Assembly: GCF_000003815.2 (NCBI RefSeq)
Contig: NC_049983.1
Coordinates: 3,542,706-3,606,705 of the forward strand
Direction: 5' to 3'
From: Branchiostoma floridae
Taxonomy: Eukaryota; Chordata; Leptocardii; Amphioxiformes; Branchiostomatidae
DNA length: 64,000 nt
Of this stretch, positions 32,666-44,800 are shown one piece after another. Position numbers and translations under genes: made by a program. Every line of letters begins with the position of its first letter. Positions within the stretch are counted from its first letter, which is position 1. The notes beneath the pieces were generated by a model, which worked only from the letters and a program-made list of their open reading frames with translations, made no database searches and was not told the DNA's origin.

Positions 32666-34248
32666 TAGGGCTGGGTACCGGTGTGACAGCGATCTCGCCC
32701 CCCCAGCGATCTCGCCCCCCCGGGGGGCGAGATCACTAGCGTTTTCGCCCCCCTTTAGCGTTTTCGCCCCCCCCCCCAAGAACAGCTGGTTACTACATAT
32801 TACAGGTGCGCTACCTGGTACTATACTGCACCTGGGGAGTAACGTATATGGTGTGTTACCTGGTACCTATATGGCACCTTATTACCGTACCGTAAGATGT
32901 CATACCTCGAAAGTCGATACTATATTGTTCGGTGCAAACATGACATTGAAATGAAGAAGACAATTTTTGCAGCTGAGGTGGCATAAAAACAGTGCTACTG
33001 CGAACGTATAAATCAACACCGTCTATGGTACGGAATACGTCAGCTATATGTTTTCAATTTGTCACCGTGTTTTCTTTCTTGTGCTGGAAACATTTCCAAA
33101 GCACTAACAAAAACACACGTGAATAATAGTTTCTCATTATAAACACTATCTACGCGCAAGTTAATATAGCTGTTGCTAAATGCTACACAAACACTGGTAA
33201 AGTACCAGTCTTAAGAAACACGGGTAAATGCATCAGTTCCTAAATACTAGAAAAAACAGTCATGTTGGAGGTGAAGATATCCCTTGGCCAGGTGCATATA
33301 CCAAAATGTGCGTTATTCTAATTAATACCAAATATTTGCATAATTGATAAAGACATTACATAGTTCTTTTGTGGTCACTTCATGGTAGAGACTTCATATT
33401 GGAGATGTATAGGTTGCTTGAGGACAGGTGAATACAATGAAATACATCTTATGTCAAGACTCAGGTATATGCAATAATGGGAATACAAGGGACCCAACCC
33501 TCCTTGTCTGAAACAATCTTATTACCATGTAATTACGTTAATACTGCTACTATGAATGTTGATACTATGAGTTATGTATCAAACTCGTGTATTTATATCA
33601 TTCTGAAACTGCATTTTGTGATTTATACCAATCAACTTCTAAAATGTCATGCAAACCCGTTTTTGGGGGGGGGGGGGCGAAATCCCTAAAGGGGGGCGAG
33701 GTAGGGGGGCGAGATCACTAGCCGGGGAGGGCGAGATCGCTAGTGATTTCGCCCCGGGGGGGCGAGATCGCTAGTGATTTCGCCCCCGGGGGGGCGAGAT
33801 CACGGGGGGGGCGAGATCGCTGTCACACCGGTACAGAAAATTCAGGTCCAGGTCCGGTTCAGGTCCAAAGGATCAGGTCCAGGTCCGGACCTGAACCTGG
33901 ACCTGATTCAGTATGACTCATACCAATGGTCCATTTCACTACAAAGAAATCTGTTTGGTGGAGTATTAGATTTATACTGGCGTTTTAAAATCCTACAACG
34001 CTAACTGCACCTGTACGATTGACTGTAAAACTTGGTAGAAATTACTATAAACTCTACTCTACTTCACTCTTGTTATTTTCTTCCACCTGCAAGCTCCAAA
34101 ACGTGAGAATGTCTTATAAAATAATCTGTTAATTTTCTAATCGGTCCAACATCCGGTCCACCTAATTTTTTCAGGTCCGGTTTTTCTGGACCCGTCCAAT
34201 AAGAAAAACCGGTTTTGTACCGGTACGCTGTACCGATACCCAGCCCTA
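32666..34248. mobile_element. hAT-type MITE with 8-bp target duplication
   Basis: The ends are TAGGGCTGGGTACCGG and, inverted, TAGGGCTGGGTATCGG. TTCAGAAC flanks both sides (32658-32665, 34249-34256). An 8-bp duplication and a TAGGG start are hAT hallmarks. Internal GGTCCAGGTCCGGACCTG repeats are seen at 33840-33905. There is no transposase. A second element sits inside it. Confidence 0.85.
32682..33827. mobile_element. G/C-rich foldback nested in the hAT MITE
   Basis: The ends TGTGACAGCGATCTCGCCCC are inverted at the two sides and flanked by CCGG on both (32678-32681, 33828-33831). Clusters of GGCGAGATCGCTAGTGATTT and C/G homopolymers form both arms. Removing it with one CCGG rebuilds a normal hAT end (GGGTACCGGTACAG). 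The AT-rich centre has no gene. Confidence 0.75.
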
Positions 34249-34256
34249 TTCAGAAC

Positions 34257-35230
34257 AATGGGGAGAGCTTATTGCCAGAATCAGCCGCAGTAGTGACGCT
34301 GTTACTGACGCTGTTACTGACGCTTGTCAAATGAACTGCGTAACAATTCAGTTGTAAAAGACATAAGTAATTAACATGTTGTTCTAAGCATCTAATCTGC
34401 ATGGTGATTCTGTACTTATGTTTTCACAATGTCATGTTGCGAGAGTAAGCATTCGACAAGGAAATATGTTTTGTCACGAAGAGTATTTTTACGTGTACCT
34501 CTCATTTGATGACCATATTAATGTATAAAATACCTTAATGCCAGCTTACTATCACCTCATCTCACCAGTTCTTTAGGCTCATCTATAGATATGATAGGAG
34601 AAAATAACATGGAAACCATTTTTGGAAGCCATATATCAAGTTTGTATTTGTAATCAATTAACATGTAGGGTCATAACACCACCAAAAACCCCAAGATCAC
34701 AGCCTATAGATACAACTCATGATCCTTTACATCGGTATGTAAATGATAATTATTGGCCTGCAAACCTATTTGATACCGCCCAAAAAAATTGCCGAATTTT
34801 TGATGTGAGTAAAGCCTTAGACTCTTTAAACTCTTGACCAATGTTTAATATAAATATACAGCGACAGAACAAAACGCAATTCGAGCTGAAAAAACGGTAC
34901 AAGTATAGCAATTAACTGGAAATGTTTAAAAATTGGCAAATAATCACGTTCTTTGCCAAAAAGATAACATAACGCGCCTTCTTCTGCTCGTGTCGTCACT
35001 ACACTCTGCCGCTCCAGAAATATACACACGCCTTTTCTAACTTGCGAAACATTTGTTGAAACTTTTCAATTTATTGACGAAAGACATTCCTTGATGTAAT
35101 TTGTGCTCAGGATTGAAGACCACCACAGTGACTGTAAAAAGATCAATACAGACCGAATTTTTAACTATATTTTGATCCTTATAACGTTATACCTTTGTGT
35201 TGAATGAAAGTTTAGCATTGTACTATAATA
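34257..35230. other. Intergenic, nothing recognised
   Basis: A small direct repeat (GTTACTGACGCT, about 34300-34325) is followed by AT-rich sequence without supported exons. Confidence 0.4.
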
Positions 35231-35232
35231 AC

Positions 35233-35323
35233 TATTCTCCGAGCAGAGGTTGAGTTGTGGAGATAGCCGTAAAAATCCCGACTACTGCTATATCTCCACA
35301 ACTCAACCTCTGCTCGGAGAATA
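35233..35323. repeat. Near-perfect 91-bp palindrome (hairpin MITE)
   Basis: TATTCTCCGAGCAGAGGTTG continues to about 33 bases and recurs inverted after a roughly 20-base loop. The CGAGCAGAGGTT start resembles the 'CCAAGCAGAGGTT' termini of the small elements at 43-50 kb. Confidence 0.8.
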
Positions 35324-35920
35324 ACGATTACTACCAAGTTGAACACACATAGGCTTCCATGATAATTTGTTACGTTACAATTGTTACGTCAGACACGCTG
35401 AACAACCTGCCGCTAAAACCGTGCATCTATGAATTTCCCAAACCCATTCTGTAACCATGACACTTATTTTCAAATACCAGGTGGGGTTTATCATTGTATG
35501 GTACTTTGTACGCCCATTTGACTTCAAGATCCGCCCAGGTAGAAAGTAAACCTAGCCCTCGATGATAAGTCGCCATCATTTTATGGTTCAATAGCCAGTA
35601 AATGGTGTCCTCATGGCGACAGCAGCATTGTCATTTGATGGGCGAACACCCTAGAAACTTGAACAGCAAGCTACAAACCAACGTCTGATTCTGGAGAGGA
35701 CGGCTGAGAACGTGCCTCTGTATACGGAGGAGAATTATCTCTGAAATTCGTTGAGCATCTTTCGAACCCCGCAGTGCCACACCTGTGCCGCAAGTGCAGT
35801 GAAATATCACATACGGTATCAAAAATAATAAATCATTTGTTTTAAGTAAGACAGTTTATTTTTCTACATGATTAACCAAAATGCTTGTACATTAAAAAAT
35901 GGATTCGACCGACTTCGACG

Positions 35921-36688
35921 TCTTCTGATATAACAAATAGTCAATATTCATTAAGACATTCTGCTGACTTCAAAGCCTCTCTTGGTTATTTCGTAAACAG
36001 AAGATGAAAGCTCCTCGAAAATTCCGCAAATTTTCTCAACGGAGCAGTTACACCAGGTACAATTCAGAGTAGTATGCATGATTTTGTAGCTTTTCTCCAG
36101 GCTTTCTTAGTCTGTAGCTAATTAAAACTGTTTCATCTTATAACGTTACAAAGGTGTTTCTTACATATCATAGATCACTAAGTCGCATGATTTGTAATTG
36201 AATTCAAGTGAAAAGGGGGAACTTTTTTTAGAACCCTTACACCTAACCTTTTCACGTCTGCTTGGATATCGCATGTACAAAGTTTGGATTTTAGAGTCGT
36301 CGATCTCTGATATAACAAATAATCACTTCTCATGAATTCATGAAGGCATTTTTCTGACTTTTAAGCCTCCGTTTGCTATTTCGTAAACAGAAGATGAAAA
36401 GTCCCCAAACATGCTACAGATTTTCTCAACAGAGCAGCTACAGAAGGCCATCAGAAGTTAATCATCCCCGCATGAATATGAAACATCAACAACATTGTTA
36501 ATATTCATCGATCTTGTAGGTCTGTACCTTAGCTGAATGGTTATTCAAGTTTTTGTCTGCATTTCCCCATGGGAGGCTGGGATGTGCTAATATATATAAT
36601 GCTGTATTTGTTGAGATTACGCATTACATGTACATAATGTTTCTGTATGTTTGCTACCTTCGATAGAAGGTTATGTTTTCGGTAGCCT

Positions 36689-36729
<41 letters not shown>

Positions 36730-37815
36730 GACAGCATATTTTTAGAAGGCTTTGGTCGATTGTGTTTGTTAATATTCATCGATCTTGTAGGTCTTAAAAC
36801 GACATTTTGGGCCCTTAGCGACTTTTTACGGTACGGCAGCAGAACGTCCATTTTTGATATCTGGAAATGATAAGTGGTGGATAGCTGTTAGAGCAGAGAT
36901 TAAGTATAGAAGGCTTTTGCCCCCTAGCGTTTTTTAACGGTGAAGCATATTTAGTTTAAGACTTTGAAAAAGAATAAATTCAGGGAGCTGGGTCCACAAA
37001 TAGTTACAATTTTTAGTCCGTCGATACCTAAAGTGATTCTCAATAGAATAACGTGGTAATTTTTTTAATCAGAATCTAATTTGAATAATAGATGAAGGTA
37101 TTTTTTCAAATTATGTGGTTATAAAACACACTATTCTCGAGGGGACCCCCTATGTGTGTACTTTTAGGACTGATTTCTAGGACAAAGTGTAATAAGCTAA
37201 ATCTGTTTGTGTAGTTTTCTGTTTACATAAGTGCAATAATACTGTTCCCGTCTCATTCTATTGTTTGATTTCTATTTATACGTTTCTTTTTATTATTCCC
37301 GGTATAATCTTTCAAAGGTGTTACGTACGTGTTCGTCGTATATCATAATTCTCATAAGATCAAAAGATTTGTAATTTAAGTGAGTGCAAAGTTCACGAAA
37401 GTCCAAAAGCGGGCACCATCTGTTACGCCAATACATTTGGTTAGATGACGTCATGAGGTCACCCTCGTGTTGGGTTGTTGTCATCTTCTGGGAGCAGCTA
37501 TGTTTGTCCGCCATTTTTGTTTGTCAAGTATATTTCACTGTATAAAGTTGTGTTCAGTTGTGCACCTAATAAGCAGTCTCCGAGTCGTCCCTCGCGGTCC
37601 AAATTGACACTGCTGCAATATCATCCTTACGTCCTGCATCCAAAAGTATGTTTGGCGATGTCAATAATTAGTCTGATTTTAGAGTCGACGATCTCTGATA
37701 TAACAAACATTCACTATTCATGAAGACATTCTGCTGACGTCAAAGCCTCCCTTCGTTATTTCGTAAACAGAAGATGAAAGCTCCCCAAGCGTGCCTCAGA
37801 TTGTCATTACCGGTG
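35921..37815 (+). repeat. Three dispersed direct copies of a 135-bp repeat
   Basis: Copies at about 35921-36054, 36303-36435 and 37692-37815 share TCTGATATAACAAAT, CTGACTTCAAAGCCTC and TTATTTCGTAAACAGAAGAT...TTTTCTCAAC. Unique sequence separates them. A (TG)n microsatellite is at 36691-36724, and a CCCCCTAGCG-family fragment at about 36805-36960. Confidence 0.7.
36691..36724 (+). repeat. (TG)n microsatellite
   Basis: Seventeen uninterrupted GT/TG dinucleotides. Confidence 0.95.
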
Positions 37816-40515
37816 CAGTAACACCTGGTAATCAGGAATTAATCTTCCCTGCATGAATAGGAATCATCAGCAACGATTTTGTTATTCCCACCTGAGAGCT
37901 TAATTAGTCTGTGGCTAGGGTAGAAATGTTGATTATTCAACGTTTTCAGGATGTGAAGGCCTGAAAAACACTGCTGTAAAACGCTGATGTTCTGTTCGTT
38001 GGAATTGCATAATATCTGTTTTTTCATCCTTTTATAAATCATCCATTGAGAAATTACAAAAAAATATGCCATTAATTTTAATTGGTATTTAATTATTGCG
38101 GTATTTTGTCTCGAGTTTGATACAATGTATAAAGATTTAAGTTGTTTGCTTGCATATTTTCTGTTGTTCCTTATAATATGTGATTTTATTGTGATGCTAG
38201 TTCTTTGTTTTTCTTGTCATCGTCCTTTGAGTACCATGTAGGCGTTTGTCACTCATCAGATCACCAAATTATTAAATTCACAGGATTTGTTTCAAGGGGA
38301 GGGGCACTTTCTGCTACTGAAAACTGTCGCTTCACCCACACATCACAACTTCAAACATACCACACAAATCCGGATGATACTGACAGTTTCTTGTAATTAT
38401 CAAATGCCACTGTTTCTACGTGATTGGCTATTTGTAGCAATGCAGTCACGGGTTATTCATTCATTTTTTCATTCAACTTATACCAAAAATTATCATTTTT
38501 GTATGTATGTAAGACATTGTGTATATTGCAGCATATGCATATATCATGCATCTTGCTAAGCTGTTTCTTAAATTTACCACAAAGAGTTCTATTGTTTGGC
38601 TTAACTGATATAGGAACTTTAATGAATACTTATTTCTTTGCTAAACTGCCAATGGAAAATTTTCATTGGAATAATTAAAACCATAGGAATTATATTTTCA
38701 AGTTCTCATCACACACTGAATGTACACACAACGCCACAGAACAGTCAGAAGCTGAGTGGTTACAACATTCAGACATTTTATAACAAAACTCATGTAACCT
38801 TAACAATTCTTGGCTCTTACGGTACAGCGCACAACTGTACATCATGCATGGTGGTTACAGTACTAGTATCCGTCATATTTGGGTTTGTAATGGGTAAAAA
38901 ATGTTTACAATTCTAATACTAGTTTTTACAAAATTATGCATTGCTTATGAGAAAGGCAATATTTTTGAGAACATGCAGGTTGTTCCCTTTCAGTAATTTG
39001 CCTCTTGTCAAGCTACACACACAATACAATAACATTAATTAGGCTCTCCACTAAGGCTTCCTCAAAAGAGTGATAGAAGAAGAAGACGTAAGAAAGAAGA
39101 AGAAAAAGAACACACCACGAAAAACAATATTTTCCCAAACGGAAACATAAATACATACTATGCATTAGGTTTCATCCATTACGCATGATTGCATAAACAT
39201 TACAATATTATTCAATGTCTTACACATTATTTTGCACAGTTTTATATCTTTACTTATCAACATCACCTTATTGGCAAACTATCTCTTCTACAAGAAATAC
39301 ATTGTAGGAGATCTTCATGATTCGACTCTCATACTTGCGCTTAAATGGTAGAATCATTCAATTCCTTGCACATCACATTGGCCAGTCCGTATTTGCTGGT
39401 TGCTCCTTGACATATACTTGTATTCATCAACATCAAATTATTTACATCATTGAAGTCCACATTAACATTGTAGTAGTGCAAGATATCAGTTGTATTAGTG
39501 TTGCCTTGCGAATGTACACACGTATAAGACTAGCTTCTACAAGAACTCACATTTTATCTTGTAAGCATTTAAGACCACAAGACAGATTTCATATATTCCT
39601 CATGCTTACGACATTACAGTATTTAATGTCTTACACTACACTTTGACCAGTTCAATTTCACTAGTTGTTCCAAAGCATTAAATTGTGTTCATCAACATTC
39701 AATTACATCATTAAAGTCTTCATGAACATGGCGGCATTGCACAAGATTAACGACATCATGGTCAAGAGTGAGTGGTCAACAATTCACAATTCTCATGAGA
39801 ATTCTCCTACCTTTTAGATGCACTTTGAAAGGAATGACTCATCTGAAAGTCCCAAAGCAACTAAACGTTGAACATGCTGCATGTCACAGTTAACATCACA
39901 GTTTATAGTATGTAGATAGGAAAGGAGGGTTTTTAATGGCAATAGCTCACATTGCCTTGTAGTCTATACATGGCACATATGAGACTAACTCTCTAATTTT
40001 TCTTTTTGCTTACGAGGGCAAATGTATTCTATGCTCAATGACAAGCATTAAGATGGTGATGGTTGCAAGGTTAATGTTTCTTTTTCTTTGATATGTTGCT
40101 TCACCATGTTTATGACGATTATCATTTACCAATATGCATGTTGTAAAAGATCTGTTGAAGATATTCAGGGCCTTTTGAATTGCTACAGCGCATAGTGATC
40201 TTTTTATTACACATTGTCCATGAAGAGTACAGAGCAACAGATTACATAGGAAACCTGGTATATCAGTTGAGGGATCCCAACTTGAATCAGTTACTTTGGC
40301 ATACAAGTACATGGTTATGGTTTGTTGTCCAATAGGTAGTCATCATGTACTATGTTCGGCCTCTGGATTAACAGTTCCCGCGTTCGAAACCCTTTGGTTG
40401 TCGCTCATCCGACTTGCGCGATGCATGGCATGAACGGGTTACCCACAATTGACTGCTTAACCAATTGCTCACATTGCACTTCTGTTGAGGAGCAGGAAGA
40501 CTAATCATAAATGGA
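37816..40515. other. Non-coding, with a diverged 285-bp tandem duplication
   Basis: Within about 39390-39790, a unit with 'ttcatcaacat(c/t)aa', 'catcattgaagtc' and 'attgcacaagat' occurs twice, with a partial third copy upstream. Open frames here are short and lack family likeness. Confidence 0.45.

Positions 40516-40517
<2 letters not shown>

Positions 40518-40557
<40 letters not shown>
40518..40557 (+). repeat. (GA)n microsatellite
   Basis: Twenty GA units, followed by a GAGACAGAGGGACAGAGAGA imperfect tail. Confidence 0.95.
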
Positions 40558-40559
<2 letters not shown>

Positions 40560-41018
40560 GGAGACAGAGACAGAGGGACAGAGAGACAAAGAGAAGCTTG
40601 GTGGACATCCCCATTACACTAGACGTCAGTTAATTGCACAACAGATAAACGCACACTTCTGTTAATTGCACGGAAACACCAAATCCCGTGGTGGCGTGGT
40701 CTAGCTGGATAGATTTTTTTCTGCACCATCCGGATAATTGCACGAAATACGCTTACAATCTAATGGGGTGTGTACTTCAACGGCTTCTACTATGAACAGA
40801 ATCCAAAATAATAAAGGAAAATCCATTTTATTCCTTTTTTTTCGACTTGATAATCAGAAAACGCAGTGCGAAATTTTTTGAAAATCAAGCCATATTGGAT
40901 TAGAATGCAACTTTTCAAGACACTCGAGTCCTGGGAATAGTGACTTGTGGGGGCGATTGCCCCGTACAAAGTCTGAATTGTCCAGTCGTGTCGTCTTGAT
41001 TTCACAAAAGTGAAGGAT

Positions 41019-41390
41019 ACTTGGGGGCGATCGCCCTGCCTGTAGTCCGGGGCGATCGCCCTGTTGGTAGCTTTGGGTGGTCGCCCTGCCTGTAGTTGGG
41101 GGCGATCGCCCTGTCAGTACTTGGGGGCGATCGCCCTGCTGGTAGTTGGGGGCGATCGCCCTGTTGGTAGCTTTGGGTGGTCGCCCTGCCTGTAGCTTTG
41201 GGTGGTCGCCCTGCCTGTAGTTGGGGGCAATCGCCCTGTCAGTACTTGGGGGCGATCGCCCTGTCAGTACTTGGGAGCGATCGCCCTGCTAGTAGTTGGG
41301 GGGCGATCGCCCTGCTAGTAGTTGGGGGCGATCGCCCTGCTAGTAGTTGGGGTAAGCCAGTAGGTTTGCTCGGTCGACCTGTCAGTAGCT
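41019..41390 (+). repeat. About 25-bp minisatellite with a GGCGATCGCC core
   Basis: About 13-14 copies of GGGGGCGATCGCCCTGYYDG plus TAGTT. Most keep the 10-bp palindrome GGCGATCGCC, while some are altered to GGGTGGTCGCC. No gene. Confidence 0.92.
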
Positions 41391-41399
41391 GGGATAAAT

Positions 41400-42181
41400 C
41401 TTAAATATAAATATAAATATGCAAATATAATCAGCAATCACACACACATACATACGCAAATTACGCACTCTTAGTCCATTGCAATTAGGTGTATTGATTG
41501 GCAAGGAAAAAGGGAAAACTATACAACTGAAGACGTAAAACTACTGGTTACAATACAAATGGTGCAATATACAGAGGGATGGACCCTTTACAGTTTATAT
41601 TTAGCTTGATTATACTTGTATATACTATATGGCTAATCATCGGTTGTATTTTAGCAATGCCTTGTTGCACATTTGTCAGCAAAGTATTTCAAGCTATTCG
41701 TTTGTTACTGATAGCTCTTATTACAAGTTTTAAATCCACATGGCCCTTATCAAACGATTCAAGTTCAGCTTGTGCTCGATACAATTCGATGTGTAAACGT
41801 TTGCGGTATAAACTCAGTGGTCAAACATGGACATGAGAGAAAGAACAATCAGAGACTACTGGCAACATGTGACATCACAACTTCACTACATCTTGGATTA
41901 CACATTTCAAGAATTATGGTGTTACAAATATCATATGGCAGTACCCTAGCACAATATGATTAAGCCATTGAATGTATTGTTCGTGGAAAAATGTAGTCAA
42001 ACCGAAATCACATGTACTTGGCGTAATATACAGGTTGCAATGTGGACGGTTTAGACAGTGTGCGAGAACGGGGCATCGGTCGTAGTGGGGAGGATTCAAA
42101 GCGTGTAGGTGACGTGTTGGAGAATCTTGCTGCACGGGGTCTCGGTCCATGAAAAAGGTTCCAATTCCTTTTGAACGGCAC
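41400..42181. other. Intergenic, nothing recognised
   Basis: An (AATATAA)-rich start, then AT-rich sequence. The minus-strand frame at 41914-42342 is not supported; a different frame at 42182-42350 looks better. Confidence 0.35.
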
Positions 42182-42350
42182 TCAAGACGGCACATCGTCA
42201 GCGAACGCACGTTTTGATCGAATAGCATCTTTGATGCGACCCACTGGAATATCACAGTTCTCCTCTTTGTTTGACATGAAAGTGTGGCAGTTGCAAGCGC
42301 CTCCGCAGTCACATGTCTCCTCGCCATGAACAGTCGAATCACCTGTTGTT
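42182..42350 (-). CDS. Possible terminal exon, Cys-rich, unrecognised
   Basis: On the minus strand, a good acceptor (CAATTTTCAG) opens onto TTGDSTVHGEETCDCGGACN then CHTFMSNKEENCDIPVGRIKDA, stopping at TGA (42182-42184). The C-x-C-x3-C-x-C spacing suggests a metal-binding or disulphide-rich segment. After the stop the same frame stays open for about 60 codons, so the TGA may be a mutation. Upstream exons were not found. Function unknown; it could be chance. Confidence 0.3.
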
Positions 42351-43014
42351 CTGAAAATTGAAGAACGGATTTAGGGTTTAGCGCTTATACACTAGCTACG
42401 TACGACTGAAAACTTTGGAAACAGTTGCAGTGATCACTCAATTACACACATATACGTAGATTATGTGCACAAAGCCATTGCAACATAATGCATTATAAAT
42501 TAAAGTGGATATAAGGAATCATGTAGGCGATATTATGTATGGAAAAGGAATGAAAGGTATATTTTGTAACTGACAATAAATTTGAACTATCCGACTTAAG
42601 CTGTGTAAGGCTATAGCTAGTTTCAAAGGGTGTTCGAAACTGAGCGGCTGAACTTCGGCACAACAACGATCTGTTGAGGAACGTGGGCGCTTGCTTGTGG
42701 GACTAAGATATCGGGACAATGCCAATATCACGCAAAATACATTATCCAGTTTTAATTCTCTGACAATGCTTAAGTTGTCTTTAGGTACTTGAGTAATTGT
42801 TTATGATCTTGATGTGGAAACAATGATCCCATGAATTAGTTCGCAGTAAGTGAAATGAAGTACTTGGTGAAAGTGAGCCGTTTTCAATGCGTGCTAATGA
42901 GGGGGGCGTGAGGGCACGCGCCAACACCACGGGGTCCGCACTTCAGTACAGCCAAGGAAATTATCGTCAATTATCTGCTACGGGTTACTCCTACGTGAAA
43001 ACTGGCTGGGATGT

Positions 43015-43160
43015 AGTCTCCAAGCAGACCCTACGGTGCCTTGGAAATAGTATCAAAGCTGGCAAGTCACCGGTGCCCGTTTGACTCCCTTAGCCGGCTA
43101 TCTCCCTTTGGCCGGCTATACTCCTTTGGCAGCTTTGATACAATCTCTGCTTGGAGACTA
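43015..43160. mobile_element. Small MITE with CTCCAAGCAGA ends
   Basis: AGTCTCCAAGCAGACCCTA at the left and ATCTCTGCTTGGAGACTA at the right are inverted copies. The interior is weakly palindromic (GCCGGCTA). Single-ended relatives lie at about 46318, 46977 and 48471. Confidence 0.7.
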
Positions 43161-43741
43161 GCTGGGATGATAGTTTTACAACCTTTCCGAGCCAGAATCT
43201 GGGACAAACGCGGCGAGCCGCGCCAGTTCACAGCGGAGGCTTTCCCCAGAGATCGCTGGAATAGACGAAGACAAGTATCGACTAGGTCAGTAGGTGCGTT
43301 GTACACACACAACGCTTCAGATTGTCTGGTTTTTGTGTATATGTATATTTTGCAATAAAAAGTGTGCTTAACTAAACACCTCCTGTGTCAGTTTTTCTTG
43401 TTTGCAACTTGGCATCTTTACTGATCGTATTCACTTGGGTTTTTGAACTTCGCGATGGCCAATGAAACTCCTCTGCCGACTAAACTTCTTCCCCAGCCTT
43501 ATGATGCTATTTTATGCCCCCATAAGATCTGCTTGGAGATTAGCGCTATCGTTCTGGCATGCTGGGCGTGACAGCACGCGCCAACACCAGGGTATCCGCA
43601 CTTCACTACTCTCTAAGCAGAGGTTAGGCTCCGGTTGTTGTTGTTTTTTTTAAAGTTTTTTAGTCGTTGTTATGGGGCTTTCTATTTTGTAATGCGTCTT
43701 GTATTGATTAAAAATCAATAGGGGTTAATGGTTAACAATTG

Positions 43742-43778
43742 TCAGTCAGTCAGTCAGTCGGTCAGTCAGTCAGTCTAG
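43742..43778 (+). repeat. (CAGT)n microsatellite
   Basis: About nine CAGT units with one GGTC interruption. Confidence 0.9.
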
Positions 43779-44109
43779 TCAATTGTACATGTGTACAAAA
43801 ATAAAGCCTGAATAATTGACTGATTGGGAGGTGTCAGTGCGGGCTGTAGTAATGAGGATTTCACGATGTGGTTAGCTCTCGGTCCCCTGTGGTTCTGCGG
43901 TAACCCAACCCGGGTCTCCACGGGGACAGTGTACATACAGACAGGACGGGCCGTGTACACGCCGGTAAATATCCGGGGAAACTTACGGTGCCAACCTCGA
44001 CACTAGTGCTATCCCGCCTAGATGCACCTGAAAACCCGGTAAACGTGTGGCAAAATCTATGGGAATAGGAGAAGATAGTGAGAAAAATTAGCCTAAACAT
44101 CACCCCAAA

Positions 44110-44206
44110 ACCGGCTGTTTTTTTTAATGATTTTTTAGTCGTTTCTATCGGGCTTTCTATGTTTTACTGTGTTGTGACAATACAAGCCTAACCTCTACTT
44201 GGAGAG
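44110..44206. mobile_element. CCAAGCAGA-family MITE relic
   Basis: CCGGCTGTTTTTTTTAATGA, TTTTTTAGTCGTTTCTATCG and the end CCTAACCTCTACTTGGAGAG match the element at 49957-50111. A partial copy also lies at 43608-43700. Confidence 0.55.
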
Positions 44207-44700
44207 TACACTTCACTGCAACAAAGGAAATTATCGTCAATTATCGATCTGCTACGGGGGCACTGTAGGTCGTTCTGGAATGCCCCAGCACCGTCAGAAG
44301 AAGTTGGGCTCTGCGGCGTGTTCTCTATGATAAATTATGTCAAGCCGAAGGATTAGATCTACTGCGTTCGTTTCTAAACAAAGACAGGCGCTGCTCGTTG
44401 TTTATGGTTACTATCTTATTACTGACTGGTTACTTTCGATCAGTTTTTGGTCAAACTATTTGTGAAGCATCCCTCATCACGGTTTGGTCAGTCACTGTTG
44501 GAAAAATAGGTAGGATGTTGACTCTAGCCTCCATAGCAGCCTCTCTATGGCCTTTTATGGCATTTTTGCTGGCCATTTCTTTTTGTACTGGGTCGATGCT
44601 GACTGTTGAGTGTGACTCCCTAGCTACTTGTCGTATCATCACTAAACTTTCAGAAGATAATAAACATGTAAAACTAAATCCCCATAAAAACTTCTGTGTC

Positions 44701-44800
44701 NNNNNNNNNNNNNNNNNNNNNNNNNNNNNNNNNNNNNNNNNNNNNNNNNNNNNNNNNNNNNNNNNNNNNNNNNNNNNNNNNNNNNNNNNNNNNNNNNNNN
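44701..44800. other. Assembly gap (100 N)
   Basis: A fixed-size gap. Frames running into it on both strands (44398 onward on plus; 44451 upward on minus) cannot be judged. Confidence 0.99.

Noticed and set aside
40365-40450. tRNA-like GTTCGAAAC box
   Set aside because: No cloverleaf could be formed around it and no A box lies at the right distance; it may be a SINE remnant but this is unsupported.
41914-42342. 142-codon minus-strand open frame
   Set aside because: The neighbouring frame behind a good acceptor looks more protein-like (Cys-rich), so this longer frame is probably its shadow.
44398-44700. Overlapping open frames on both strands running into the N gap
   Set aside because: Both strands are open for about 80-100 codons and neither has a domain, so I cannot tell whether either is coding.
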